The translations under genes were made by a program, and so were the position numbers. DNA of 64,000 nt. It comes from Bradyrhizobium sp. CCGB12. Its GTDB lineage: Bacteria > Pseudomonadota > Alphaproteobacteria > Rhizobiales > Xanthobacteraceae. Positions 53,640 through 61,389 of this stretch are shown in pieces. Numbering within the stretch: position 1 is the stretch's first letter; every line of letters starts with the position of its first letter. A model generated the notes under the pieces. The model searched no databases, had not been told where the DNA came from, and saw only the letters and a program-made list of their open reading frames with translations. The stretch is taken from contig NZ_JANADO010000001.1 in assembly GCF_024199845.1 (NCBI RefSeq), positions 1,364,001 through 1,428,000 on the forward strand, written 5' to 3'.

Positions 53640-54239
53640 ATGTCAGCCATGGATCGCGCCACGCGTCAGCTTACGGCGGATGAGATCGCCGAGATCAACC
53701 GCACGCATCTGATCGATACGCCGCTCCGGCCGGCCGACCTGTTGTTCATGTTCGGCACCCGCGAGGACGTCGGCTTGCGCGCCGACACCGCCGCGAGGCT
53801 GTGGCGCGATGGGCTTTTCCGCTGGTCAATTGTCAGCGGCGGAGTGACGCCGGGCTCGGAGCAATCCGAGTGCATTGTCATCAAGGCGGCGATGGCCGCG
53901 GCCGGCATTCCGCCGGACCTGATCCTCGAGGAGCATCGCGCGATGAACACCGGCGAGAACGTGATCTTCTCGCTGCCGATCATCGATGCGGCGCTCGGAC
54001 TGCGAAATATTCGGAGCGTGATCTGCCTTGGCAACACCTGGACCGCGCGCCGCTACCCGATGACGTTGCATCGGCACTGGCCGGAGGTCGACAAGATGCT
54101 GCTCACCGTCGACAGCTTTGCAACGCCGCGCGCGCTTTGGCACACGGATGTCGAGTTTCGCCGCCGGGTCCTGCACGAATGGAACAAGATCGAGCCGTAC
54201 AGGGCGAGGGGCTTCATCGCGCAATGGCCTGAGGCCTGA
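53640..54239 (+). CDS. YdcF-like (DUF218) protein
   Basis: A 199-residue soluble DUF218 protein: LLFMFGTREDVGLRADTAARLWRDG, SIVSGG, SECIVIKAAMAAAGIP, EEHRAMNTGENVIFS and CLGNTWTARRYPMTL follow the YdcF order. YdcF of E. coli binds S-adenosylmethionine, but the family's reaction is not settled. Unlike SanA-type members it lacks a membrane anchor. The start may be ATG 53640 or ATG 53649. Confidence 0.82.
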   Translation: MSAMDRATRQLTADEIAEINRTHLIDTPLRPADLLFMFGTREDVGLRADTAARLWRDGLFRWSIVSGGVTPGSEQSECIVIKAAMAAAGIPPDLILEEHRAMNTGENVIFSLPIIDAALGLRNIRSVICLGNTWTARRYPMTLHRHWPEVDKMLLTVDSFATPRALWHTDVEFRRRVLHEWNKIEPYRARGFIAQWPEA

Positions 54240-54255
54240 GAAAGCGATTCTCGTC

Positions 54256-54305
54256 TTGACGCGTTTTCTTTACGCGAACCCGTATCCACTTCGCTCGAAA
54301 ACGCT
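54256..54305. repeat. RIME-like intergenic repeat, type 1
   Basis: TTGACGCGTTTTCTTTACGC to CGCTCGAAAACGCT, closely matching the copy at 6079-6128. It separates the converging YdcF-like and MocR-type genes. Confidence 0.75.
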
Positions 54306-54309
54306 CTGG

Positions 54310-55653
54310 TTACTCCGTCGAATCAAAATCCTCTTCCTTGGTGCCGAGCAGCGACACGATCGTGCGCAGGCCCGAATCGAGTTGCTCGGGCGAGGGCGGG
54401 GCGAGCGCGAGCCGTACCGCATTCGGTGCATGACCATGGGCGATCGCGAATGTCGAGGACGGCGTCAGCGCGATGCCGCGCCTAGCTGCCGCCGCGACGA
54501 AGGTCTGCGAGCGCCAATGCGGCGGCAGCGTCAGCCAAAGGTGATAGGAGCGCGGGTCGGCGGCGAGCTGGTAGCCGGCGAGCAGCCTTGCCGCGGTCTG
54601 CTGGCGGCGTGCGGCGTCGATGCGTTTCAGGCGTGTCAGCTCGGCGACGGTGCCGTCGGCCATCAGCCGCTGCCCGGACGCCAGCGCGTGTCCCGAGGCG
54701 ATCCAACCGCCGGTGCGGACCGCGCTCATCACGCTCTCGCGCAAGTGAGGCGGCGCGACGAGGATGCCGAGCGCAAGGCCCGGCGCGACCTTCTTGGACA
54801 GGCTGTCGAGCACGATGCAGCGATCCGGCGCGAGCGCCGCCAGCGGCGTGTCGTCGGCGAGGAAGCCGTAGACGGCGTCCTCGATGATGGTGAGATCGAG
54901 CTTCTCGGCGACGCGCATGATGTCGGCGCGCCGTGTCGCGTTCATGGTGACGCCGAGCGGGTTCTGGATGATGGGCTGGAGATACAGCGCTGACAAATGC
55001 GCCTCGCGATGCGCCTTCTGGATCGCATCGGGCCGCGCGCCGAATTCGTCCATCGGGATCGGAACGAGCGTCACACCTAAGCGCGCGGCAATGCTCTTGA
55101 CGTAGGGATAGGTCAGCGCCTCGACGCCGCAGCGGCCGCCGGTGGGAACGAGCGCGGCGAGCGCGGCCGCGAGCGATTGCTTGCCATTGGCGGTGAAGAC
55201 GATCTGCTCGGCCTGCGGCGCAAAATCCTTGCGCGACAGATAGGTGGCGGCCGCATTGCGCGCGCTCTTGGTGCCGGTACTGGTCGAGACGCGCAGGGCG
55301 GATTCCAGCGCATCGACGCGCTCGAGCCCCGCAAGGCTCTTGGCGATCATCGCCCATTGCTGCGGCAATAACGGATAATTGACCTCGAAATCGATCCGCG
55401 CATCGCGCGGCTCGCTCAACGCCTCGACCTCGCGCCTGATGTCTCCGGAGATGAAGGTGCCGCGGCCGACCTCGCCGACCACGAGGCCGCGGCGGAGCAA
55501 TTCCGTATAAACCCGGCTCGCGGTCGAGACCGCGATGCCACGGTCATAGGCAAAATTACGCTGCGGCGGCAGCCGGTCGCCGGGCCTTAACGTGCCGTTA
55601 GCGATATCGACGGCAATGGCATCGGCAAGCTTCACGTACTCGAACTTGGACAT
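54310..55653 (-). CDS. MocR/PdxR-type regulator (GntR domain fused to aminotransferase-like domain)
   Basis: A 447-residue protein. Residues 1-75 are a GntR-type winged helix (DRLPPQRNFAYDRGIAVSTASRVYTELLRRGLVVGEVGRGTFI). Residues 95-440 are a fold type I aminotransferase domain with the PLP lysine in DSLSKKVAPGL and TANGKQSLAAAL in the cofactor region. Proteins of this type bind PLP as an effector or respond to amino acids, and typically regulate a divergent gene. The DUF1127 gene lies divergent, 186 bases away, with a direct repeat in between. Confidence 0.9.
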   Translation of the reverse strand: MSKFEYVKLADAIAVDIANGTLRPGDRLPPQRNFAYDRGIAVSTASRVYTELLRRGLVVGEVGRGTFISGDIRREVEALSEPRDARIDFEVNYPLLPQQWAMIAKSLAGLERVDALESALRVSTSTGTKSARNAAATYLSRKDFAPQAEQIVFTANGKQSLAAALAALVPTGGRCGVEALTYPYVKSIAARLGVTLVPIPMDEFGARPDAIQKAHREAHLSALYLQPIIQNPLGVTMNATRRADIMRVAEKLDLTIIEDAVYGFLADDTPLAALAPDRCIVLDSLSKKVAPGLALGILVAPPHLRESVMSAVRTGGWIASGHALASGQRLMADGTVAELTRLKRIDAARRQQTAARLLAGYQLAADPRSYHLWLTLPPHWRSQTFVAAAARRGIALTPSSTFAIAHGHAPNAVRLALAPPSPEQLDSGLRTIVSLLGTKEEDFDSTE

Positions 55654-55839
55654 TATTGCACCGAGAGCAATGTTTTCCTTGCTCCGAGGAGTGTACTGGA
55701 GCATTCAAGTTCCATCAAGTTCCGCGATTGAGCCGAGGAGAGCGAGTGCAATCCGACGGCAAATGAGGTGCAGGCGCTGACAGCGTCCGCGCCAACGGCA
55801 TCGGCTTCGCCGCGCGGGACGCAAGGCCGGAGAAGAAAA
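55654..55839. other. divergent region, MocR-type regulator / DUF1127 gene
   Basis: 186 bases holding both promoters. It includes the direct repeat at 55705-55724, a candidate MocR binding site. Confidence 0.6.
55705..55724. promoter_or_regulatory. candidate MocR-type operator: two direct repeats
   Basis: TCAAGTTCCA at 55705-55714 is followed at once by TCAAGTTCCG at 55715-55724, a ten-base (one helical turn) direct repeat. MocR regulators are known to bind direct repeats near their own promoters. It lies 52 bases from the regulator start. Confidence 0.5.
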
Positions 55840-56076
55840 ATGACCATGATCTCGCAAACTGCCGGGCGGAGTTTACGCCCCTCCTCGTCGAGCGGTTTCT
55901 TCCGCGCGCTCGCCAACGGCGTCCAGGCGCTGTTCGACCGCCTCGAGCGCCGCTCCGCCGTCAAGACGTTGAGCGAGCTCGACGACCGCGCCTTGCGCGA
56001 CATCGGGATCAATCGCAGCCAGATCGAGGACGCGGTGTACGGGCAGTTCAAGGCCGAGCTGTCGCGGTATCTGTGA
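55840..56076 (+). CDS. DUF1127 (YjiS-like) small protein
   Basis: A 78-residue basic protein. The DUF1127 motif LSELDDRALRDIGINRSQIED occupies residues about 45-65, after a variable N-terminal region. DUF1127 proteins in alphaproteobacteria act in stress responses and some bind RNA or affect phosphate and carbon use. GGAG lies ten bases before the ATG. It is divergent from, and possibly controlled by, the MocR-type regulator. Confidence 0.88.
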   Translation: MTMISQTAGRSLRPSSSSGFFRALANGVQALFDRLERRSAVKTLSELDDRALRDIGINRSQIEDAVYGQFKAELSRYL

Positions 56077-56089
56077 GCTTGCTTCTCTG

Positions 56090-56224
56090 TGTCCCGGACG
56101 CGCTGCAGCGTCCTTCGCTGCTGCCCAGAGCCGGGACCCAGCAAGCTGCGGCACTCGCTGCTGCATGGGCCCCGGCTCTGCAGCGCACCGCTGAAGGAGC
56201 GCTGCGCTGCGTCCGGGGCACGAG
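56090..56224. repeat. inverted repeat, GTGTCCCGGACGCGCTGCAGCG type
   Basis: GTCCCGGACGCGCTGCAGCG at the left end and CTGCGCTGCGTCCGGGGCAC at the right end pair with each other; GAGCCGGGACCCAGC and TGGGCCCCGGCTC form an inner stem. It is seven bases after the DUF1127 stop. Confidence 0.8.
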
Positions 56225-56256
56225 ACCTGAGTTTGCGCGCACACCTGCCTCCACAT

Positions 56257-56336
56257 CGTCATTGCGAGCGCAGCGAAGCAATCCAGCTTCCCTCCGCTGA
56301 AAGACTCTGGATTGCTTCGCTGCGCTCGCAATGACG
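56257..56336. repeat. palindromic repeat, CGTCATTGCGAG type
   Basis: Full-length copy with CGTCATTGCGAGCGCAGCGA and the complementary right arm around a TCCCTCCGCTGAAAGA centre. Confidence 0.88.
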
Positions 56337-56439
56337 TGGTGATGGCATCGCTCTCTCAACTTGCATCTTCATTGCAGACATACCTTTGCATCCTCGCGGC
56401 TCATCTCGCCCGAGCTTTGCCTCAACGCTTCCCCCTCAA

Positions 56440-56880
56440 GTGAAAGAGGGCGCAGGGAAGGCCGGGAGCCGGCTGGCACCCGCGGTCCACTGTGCGAAGT
56501 TGCAGTCAGAAAATCTGCACAGCGGCATACAGGTGAAGCCAGGACATCCCGGCCTTCCCTGCGCAGTGGTTTTACGGCTTATGTCGCGCTCTCCCCGGGG
56601 AGCGATGCACTATTGCCCCCGTCGCCATGCGGATGACTGATGCGCGTGCCCGGTCGGGCCGCCACATCACCACAGGACTTGGCGCACAGACCCCGGGCGC
56701 CAGGACCACACGATTTTGCCGTACGCGAACCGCATCTGTCGTTGGCGCGAGGTCTTCGCTCACGGTCGCCCGCCCTGCGAAGCTTGTCGCGCCAATGTGG
56801 CCCGCGTCCACCGCCGCCCGGCCCGCGTTCGTGACGATCGCGATACGCCCCTCTTCCTTGGGCCGGGGTGCGTGCACTAT
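56440..56880. repeat. structured intergenic element with GCGCAGGGAAGGCCGG arms
   Basis: GGCGCAGGGAAGGCCGGGA at about 56449-56467 is inverted relative to TCCCGGCCTTCCCTGCGC at about 56548-56565, and the enclosed 80 bases contain smaller hairpins (GCAGTCAGAAAATCTGCAC). Beyond it lie CTCCCCGGGGAG and several short GC-rich stems. It resembles a long dispersed element rather than a gene. Confidence 0.55.
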
Positions 56881-56974
56881 CCGCTAATTCCGAATTTCGG
56901 TAAAGTGGAATATTTTCGTGGCCGCGTATTGACCGAGCATTTGGGTGTTTTGCCCGTCGGGCACCGCAAGGTCT

Positions 56975-57060
56975 CGTAGCCCGGATGGAGCGCAGCGTAA
57001 TCCGGGAATCGTGCGGAAAGAGCAGCCCCCGGATTGCGCTTCGCTCCATCCGGGCTACGG
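56975..57060. repeat. palindromic repeat, GTAGCCCGGATGGAGCG type
   Basis: CGTAGCCCGGATGGAGCGCA with the complementary TTCGCTCCATCCGGGCTACG arm. It is the intact form of the repeat broken by the insertion sequence at 17256-18939. Confidence 0.88.
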
Positions 57061-57083
57061 GCTACTACGCGCTGTCGCGATGA

Positions 57084-57545
57084 TCAGGCCAACGCGACTT
57101 GGCCCCATACGCCGCCGTAAGCTCGATCGTCTTCGGATCGGTCGGGCTCGTGCCGCGGCTTAGTTGGCACGCTGCGTCGGCGCCGATGCCTGATGTCCAA
57201 ACGCTGCACATGCGCAACGACGCTGCCGGCGAGCCGGGCGGTACGTGCCGCCGCCTGTTTGAGGACGAACAGGATCGTCGTGACGCGGCTCAGCACGCCG
57301 AGCAGGATCACCACCGAGAAGATGTCGATATAGGCGAGGAAGTCACCGATGAGCATCAGTTCCGGCGGAATCGGGATTCTATGATAGTAGGCCAGCACAA
57401 TGATAACGACTGGGATCAAGGCGATCGCCTTCCGCACCGTCAGCCGGTCCAGCAACGCTGCAAATTGCACGACCAGCACCTCCCATAGTGCGTCGCCAAT
57501 CGCGAGCGGGACCTCGTAGGTCCATCTGTGCCACCAGTGCTTCAC
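57084..57545 (-). CDS. small membrane protein of unknown function
   Basis: A 153-residue protein starting at GTG 57545, which has GGAG nine bases upstream. Two membrane helices (KAIALIPVVIIVLAYYHRI and ELMLIGDFLAYIDIFSVVILLGVLS) follow an aromatic N-terminus (VKHWWHRWTYEVPLAIGDALWEVLVVQFAALLDRL). The C-terminal third is basic and Arg-rich (DIRHRRRRSVPTKPRHEPDRS), probably cytoplasmic. I know no family name for it. Confidence 0.7.
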   Translation of the reverse strand: MKHWWHRWTYEVPLAIGDALWEVLVVQFAALLDRLTVRKAIALIPVVIIVLAYYHRIPIPPELMLIGDFLAYIDIFSVVILLGVLSRVTTILFVLKQAAARTARLAGSVVAHVQRLDIRHRRRRSVPTKPRHEPDRSEDDRAYGGVWGQVALA

Positions 57546-57582
57546 GGTATTGCTCCGAGTTAGGTGCGTGACCACCGGTCTT

Positions 57583-57651
57583 GTCGCCCGGATGGAGCGG
57601 AAGCGTAATCCGGGGGCGGCCCCGGATTGCGCTGCGCTCCATCCGGGCTAG
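57583..57651. repeat. palindromic repeat, GTAGCCCGGATGGAGCG type
   Basis: GTCGCCCGGATGGAGCGGAA pairs with GCGCTCCATCCGGGCTAGG. A somewhat shorter copy of the family. Confidence 0.8.
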
Positions 57652-57686
57652 GAGGTGCCGGACGAAAGCGTACAATGTCTCAACAT

Positions 57687-57773
57687 CGTCATTGCGAGCG
57701 GAGCGAAGCAATCCAGCATGTCTCCGTGGACAGACTCTGGATTGCTTCGTCGCAAGGGCTCCTCGCAATGACG
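57687..57773. repeat. palindromic repeat, CGTCATTGCGAG type
   Basis: CGTCATTGCGAGCGGAGCGA and its complement with the CGCAAGGGCTCCTCGC variant in the right arm. Confidence 0.85.
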
Positions 57774-57820
57774 GGGAGAGAGCAGCGCCGCCAGCGCAAT
57801 GACGGAGCTTGTTGCAACTC

Positions 57821-58246
57821 TCAGTGCCTGACCACCAGCACCGAGCACTTTGCGTAGCGCACGACATGCCCGGCGTTGGAGCCGAGGAAATAGGTGCGCA
57901 TCGCCGGCCGGTGCGAGGTCATCACGATCAGATCGGCCTTCATGTGCACCGCTTCCTCCAGGATCTCGTGATAGATGCCGCCCTGGCGGACCACGCTGGA
58001 GATGCGGGACGCCTCGATGCCGGATTCGCGCGCGACGATGGCGAGTGCTTCCTCGGAGGTTTGGCGCTGCTGTTCGTCGAAATCGGCCGGCACGTATTCG
58101 GCCAGCATCACCGGCGTCATCGGCAGCACGTTGAGCAGGCGCACGGCGCCGCTCCAGGTCTGCGACAACGTCGCCGCGGTTGCGATCGCCGGCTTGGCCA
58201 GATCGGTATCGGCGAGGTCGATGGGCACGAGGATGGACTTGAACAT
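57821..58246 (-). CDS. universal stress protein (UspA family)
   Basis: A 141-residue single-domain USP. It opens with FKSILVPIDLADTDLAKPAIATAATLS and ends HRPAMRTYFLGSNAGHVVRYAKCSVLVV. In the nucleotide-binding loop the usual first Gly is replaced (SHRPAMRT) but GSNAGHVV remains, so ATP binding is uncertain. GGAGG precedes the ATG. It is 70 bases downstream of sixA on the same strand and may be co-transcribed. Confidence 0.9.
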   Translation of the reverse strand: MFKSILVPIDLADTDLAKPAIATAATLSQTWSGAVRLLNVLPMTPVMLAEYVPADFDEQQRQTSEEALAIVARESGIEASRISSVVRQGGIYHEILEEAVHMKADLIVMTSHRPAMRTYFLGSNAGHVVRYAKCSVLVVRH

Positions 58247-58316
58247 CTGCGCCTCCAGTCTTCCAGTCAGCACCTCCTGCGGCTGAATCAACCGGTCGAG
58301 ACGGCGCCCGCGCGTC

Positions 58317-58853
58317 TCATTCCGATCGAAGCAGCTTGGGGCTGACGAACAGCACCAGTTTGCCGCGGCGGTAGGCCACGTCACCCCAATCCTTGACGTC
58401 AAAGTCGAAGATCGCAAGCCCCGCAGTGGGCAGGTTGTCGCGGAGCGCCCTGGCGCCGGCCGGATCGCCGCCGCCCAGCAGCATCAGCGCGACCTCGTGC
58501 ATGCCCGGATTGTGGCCGACCAGCAGCAAGTGCTTCGGGTTGGCCGGGGCGGTTGCAGTGCGAATGGAGTCCAGGAGCTGCGCGGGATCGGCGCCATAGA
58601 GTTCCGGCAAGATCTCGACCTCAGGCGCGGCGACGCGGTCCTTCATCGCCTCCCAGGCGATGTCCCAGGTCTGCCGGGCCCGGACGGCATGCGACACCAG
58701 CACGGAATTAGGAACGGGCGGATGGGCGGCGATCCAGTCGCCCATCCGCGCTGCATCCTTGTGGCCGCGGTCGTCGAGGCGGCGGTCCTGGTCACGGCCG
58801 CTTGGCGCGTCAGTCTCGGTCTTGGCGTGACGCAGCAGCATCAAACGGCGCAT
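58317..58853 (-). CDS. SixA-like phosphohistidine phosphatase
   Basis: A 178-residue histidine phosphatase superfamily protein. The catalytic histidine is H9 in LLRHAKTETD, and GHNPGMHEVALML carries the second histidine. LVSHAVRARQTWDI supplies the arginine. This small single-domain size fits SixA, which removes phosphate from Hpt domains in phosphorelays; the window also encodes one lone Hpt protein, but no link is shown. Confidence 0.87.
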   Translation of the reverse strand: MRRLMLLRHAKTETDAPSGRDQDRRLDDRGHKDAARMGDWIAAHPPVPNSVLVSHAVRARQTWDIAWEAMKDRVAAPEVEILPELYGADPAQLLDSIRTATAPANPKHLLLVGHNPGMHEVALMLLGGGDPAGARALRDNLPTAGLAIFDFDVKDWGDVAYRRGKLVLFVSPKLLRSE

Positions 58854-58987
58854 GATGGCATTCTCGAATCGTTACACGTCCAGAATAATCTACAGGCGGC
58901 GGTTGAGGGCAAGGTGACAAGCGCCCGCAGTCCATTAAAGCGCTCTGAGATCAGGACGAATCGTCATCGCGCTCTAAGTTGTTGGTA

Positions 58988-59038
58988 TGAGCATGATCTT
59001 TTCGGAAAACCGCTGCACACTTTCCCGGATCATGCTCT
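58988..59038. repeat. RIME-like intergenic repeat, type 2 (GCATGATC)
   Basis: AGCATGATCTTTTCGGAAAAC pairs imperfectly with the CTTTCCCGGATCATGCTC end. Same family as 39035-39080. It is 12 bases upstream of the FAD oxidoreductase start, so it lies in that gene's leader. Confidence 0.75.
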
Positions 59039-59049
59039 AAGAAAACGAC

Positions 59050-60519
59050 ATGAGCGAGACTTTCACAAGCACGTCCCAGGAAGAAGTCGGCTTTCGCGAA
59101 CGCGAACGCCTGTCGTTCGATCTCGATGCCGACATTTGTGTGATCGGGGCGGGGATTGCCGGCCTCTCCATCGCACTGGAGGCGGCCCGGCTCGGGGCCA
59201 GCGTCGCGGTGCTCGAGGGCCGTCATATCGGCTGGAACGCCTCCGGCAACCAGCTCGGCACCGTGATGCCCGGCTTTGCACTGCCGCTCACGGACCTGAT
59301 CGAGCGCGTTGGCTTCGAGGACGCGCGCGAGCTGTGGACGATGTCGAAGGAGGGCGCCGAGTTCGTTCGCGCCAACGCCACGGAAGAGAACATGCCGGGG
59401 ATCGGCCTCAGCGACGGCGTGCTCGAGGTCTCCAATGTCGATGCCGGCGACAGGCTGATCAGCCGGTTGCAGATGCTGAACGAGGATTTCGACACCGAGG
59501 TCGAAGGCTGGCAGGTCGCTCGCGTCCGCGAGGTGCTCAAGACCGATCGTTACTTCCACGGCGTGTACTACCCCAGGGCGTTCCAGGTCGACGGCCGCAA
59601 ATATGTGCACGGCCTTGCGGCGTTGGCGCGGCGGGCAGGGGCCCGCATCTTCGAGGATACGCCGGTGGTCAGCATCGATCATTCCGGCATTCGCAAGCGC
59701 ATCGTCACGCCGTCGGCGCGGCTGCGCGCGACCCACATCGTGCTCGCCGGCAACATCCATCTTGGCGCGCCATTGAAGCGCCTGTCGGAGACGCTGCTGC
59801 CGGTCTGGCGCCATGCCGGCATCACCGCGCCGCTCGGCGAGCACGTGCATGAGATCATCGCCTTCAAGGGATCAGTGATGGATTCCGACGGCGTCGACCA
59901 TTTCCGTGTCGTCGACGGCGATCGGCTGATGTGGGAAAGCCCGGAGACCACCTGGGCGGCGCGTCCGCAGCGCTTCGCGGGCGCCGTCCGGCGGCGGATC
60001 CGCACGATCTTCCCCGAGCTCGGCAATGTCGAGATCACCGAAACGTTCGGCGGCGCCACCGGTCAGACCGTGCACGGCATGCCGCAGATCGGCCAGTTGC
60101 GCAGGGGCCTGTGGGTGGCGAGCGGGTTCGGCCGCCAGGGCATGAACATTTCGGCCATGGCCGGACAAATGATCGCGCGCAGCATCCTCTTGGGTGACGA
60201 GCGCTGGCGCCTGTTCTCGCCTTTCGAGCTGGTCTGGGCGGGAGGGGCCACGGGGCGCGTCGCAGGCCAGCTGGTCGGGATCTGGGGCAGGGCGAGTTCC
60301 GCCGCCGCGGGCTCGCTCGCCCGCTATCGCGAGCGTGCCAGGGTCAAGGATCGGGAACGCGAGGCGCGCCTCGCCGAAGCCAACCGTGCCGCCGGCACGG
60401 GTGCGCGCCGTCCGCCGGCTGGCGTCCGGCCGCGGCCGGCTCCGCCGCCCAAGCTTGCGGCCCGGGGGCCAGTACAGGCCGCGGAACCGGCCGCGCAGGA
60501 CGACGGCGTTCCGCAATAG
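59050..60519 (+). CDS. FAD-dependent oxidoreductase, DAO family
   Basis: A 489-residue protein. The FAD-binding fold starts at residue 28 (ICVIGAGIAGLSIALEAARLGASVAVLEG), with GWNASGNQLGTVMPGF after it, and a FAD-site end motif WVASGFGRQGMNISAMAGQMIARSIL. This is the layout of glycine/D-amino-acid oxidase-type enzymes and gamma-glutamylputrescine oxidase relatives. The last 70 residues are an unusual Arg/Ala/Pro-rich tail without domain. Substrate unknown. Confidence 0.83.
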   Translation: MSETFTSTSQEEVGFRERERLSFDLDADICVIGAGIAGLSIALEAARLGASVAVLEGRHIGWNASGNQLGTVMPGFALPLTDLIERVGFEDARELWTMSKEGAEFVRANATEENMPGIGLSDGVLEVSNVDAGDRLISRLQMLNEDFDTEVEGWQVARVREVLKTDRYFHGVYYPRAFQVDGRKYVHGLAALARRAGARIFEDTPVVSIDHSGIRKRIVTPSARLRATHIVLAGNIHLGAPLKRLSETLLPVWRHAGITAPLGEHVHEIIAFKGSVMDSDGVDHFRVVDGDRLMWESPETTWAARPQRFAGAVRRRIRTIFPELGNVEITETFGGATGQTVHGMPQIGQLRRGLWVASGFGRQGMNISAMAGQMIARSILLGDERWRLFSPFELVWAGGATGRVAGQLVGIWGRASSAAAGSLARYRERARVKDREREARLAEANRAAGTGARRPPAGVRPRPAPPPKLAARGPVQAAEPAAQDDGVPQ

Positions 60520-60607
60520 ACCCCGCGAAAAATTCCGCCCGAAAGTGTAACGTCGGCCGTTAGAGCCCGTATCTCAGGGCGTGGACTCCCCGCGCACGGA
60601 GAATGAG

Positions 60608-61120
60608 ATGTTTGACCGCCGCATCCTGTTGACGACTGCCGCCGGCCTGTTCGGCCTTTCGGCCTTCCGCTGGCTGAGAGCATCCCCGGCCGAAGCTGGC
60701 GAGAAGGCCGCGGAAAAGTTCGAGATCACGAAGACGGAGGCCGAATGGCGTGCCCAGCTCACGCCGCAGCAATATGAGATCCTGCGCAACCACGGCACCG
60801 AGCGGCCCGGCTCCAGCCCTCTGCTCAAGGAGCACCGCAAGGGCATCTTCGCCTGCGCGGGCTGCGACCTGCCGCTGTTTGCGTCTGAGACCAAGTTCGA
60901 GAGCGGCACCGGGTGGCCGAGCTTCTACCAGCCGATCGAGGGCAATGTCGGCAAGACCGAGGACCGCACCTACGGCATGGTCCGCACCGAGGTGCATTGC
61001 CGCCGTTGCGGCGGCCATCTCGGCCACGTCTTCGACGACGGTCCGAAGCCGACCGGCCTGCGCTACTGCATCGACGGCTTTGGGCTGGTGTTCCACCCGG
61101 CCGCGGCGTCGGCAACGTAA
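60608..61120 (+). CDS. msrB: exported peptide-methionine (R)-S-oxide reductase
   Basis: A 170-residue MsrB with an N-terminal signal region (residues 1-30, with an RR pair in [12 protein letters not shown] that could be a Tat signal). The zinc site is C83/C86 and C131/C134, and the catalytic cysteine is C154 in RYCIDGFGL. It reduces methionine-R-sulfoxide in proteins. The signal points to the cell envelope. No MsrA or thioredoxin gene is adjacent. Confidence 0.92.
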   Translation: MFDRRILLTTAAGLFGLSAFRWLRASPAEAGEKAAEKFEITKTEAEWRAQLTPQQYEILRNHGTERPGSSPLLKEHRKGIFACAGCDLPLFASETKFESGTGWPSFYQPIEGNVGKTEDRTYGMVRTEVHCRRCGGHLGHVFDDGPKPTGLRYCIDGFGLVFHPAAASAT

Positions 61121-61130
61121 TGAGTTGAGG

Positions 61131-61213
61131 TGTCATTCCGGAGCGATGCGCGAGCATCGCATCCGGAATCCCGGGGTTCCGGATTCGATGCTGACGCATC
61201 GCTCCGGAACGAC
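61131..61213. repeat. TGTCATTCCGGAGCGATGCG palindromic repeat
   Basis: TGTCATTCCGGAGCGATGCG pairs with CGCATCGCTCCGGAACGAC around a CCCGGGG-like centre. It lies ten bases after msrB. Confidence 0.85.
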
Positions 61214-61311
61214 GATCGTCCCGGCAATTGTTGCCGGCCGGGCAATTGTGCCCCGGTCATCCGACCGGGGCATGTCTATTTAAGTCATTGATTTCCTGAA
61301 GGTACCCGCAT

Positions 61312-61327
61312 TGGCATGGCCTTTGCG
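61312..61327 (+). promoter_or_regulatory. sigma-54 promoter of the hook operon
   Basis: TGGCATG (61312-61318), four bases, TTGC (61323-61326) matches the -24/-12 consensus TGGCACG-N4-TTGC with one mismatch. It lies 63 bases before the flgE start, leaving a leader of about 50 bases. This implies control by a sigma-54 activator such as FlbD. Confidence 0.82.
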
Positions 61328-61389
61328 ACTGTCTCTGCCGATTGCGGCCACGGTTCGGCGCCGCCGAGATCGGATTTGGAGACAAAGTT

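Larger units (their letters stand above)
56077..57083. other. about 1 kb without a protein gene, made of repeats
   Basis: No frame here has a convincing ribosome site or family match. The stretch contains four repeat blocks: inverted arms at 56090-56224, a GTCATTGCGAG palindrome at 56257-56336, a structured block around 56440-56880 with a GCGCAGGGAAGGCCGG inverted pair, and a GTAGCCCGGATGGAG palindrome at 56975-57060. Confidence 0.7.

Noticed and set aside
56572..56877. Minus-strand open frame of about 100 codons within the repeat block
   Set aside because: It lies wholly in a repeated, hairpin-rich element, has no ribosome site, and its predicted protein is compositionally odd. It looks like a chance frame in a dispersed repeat.
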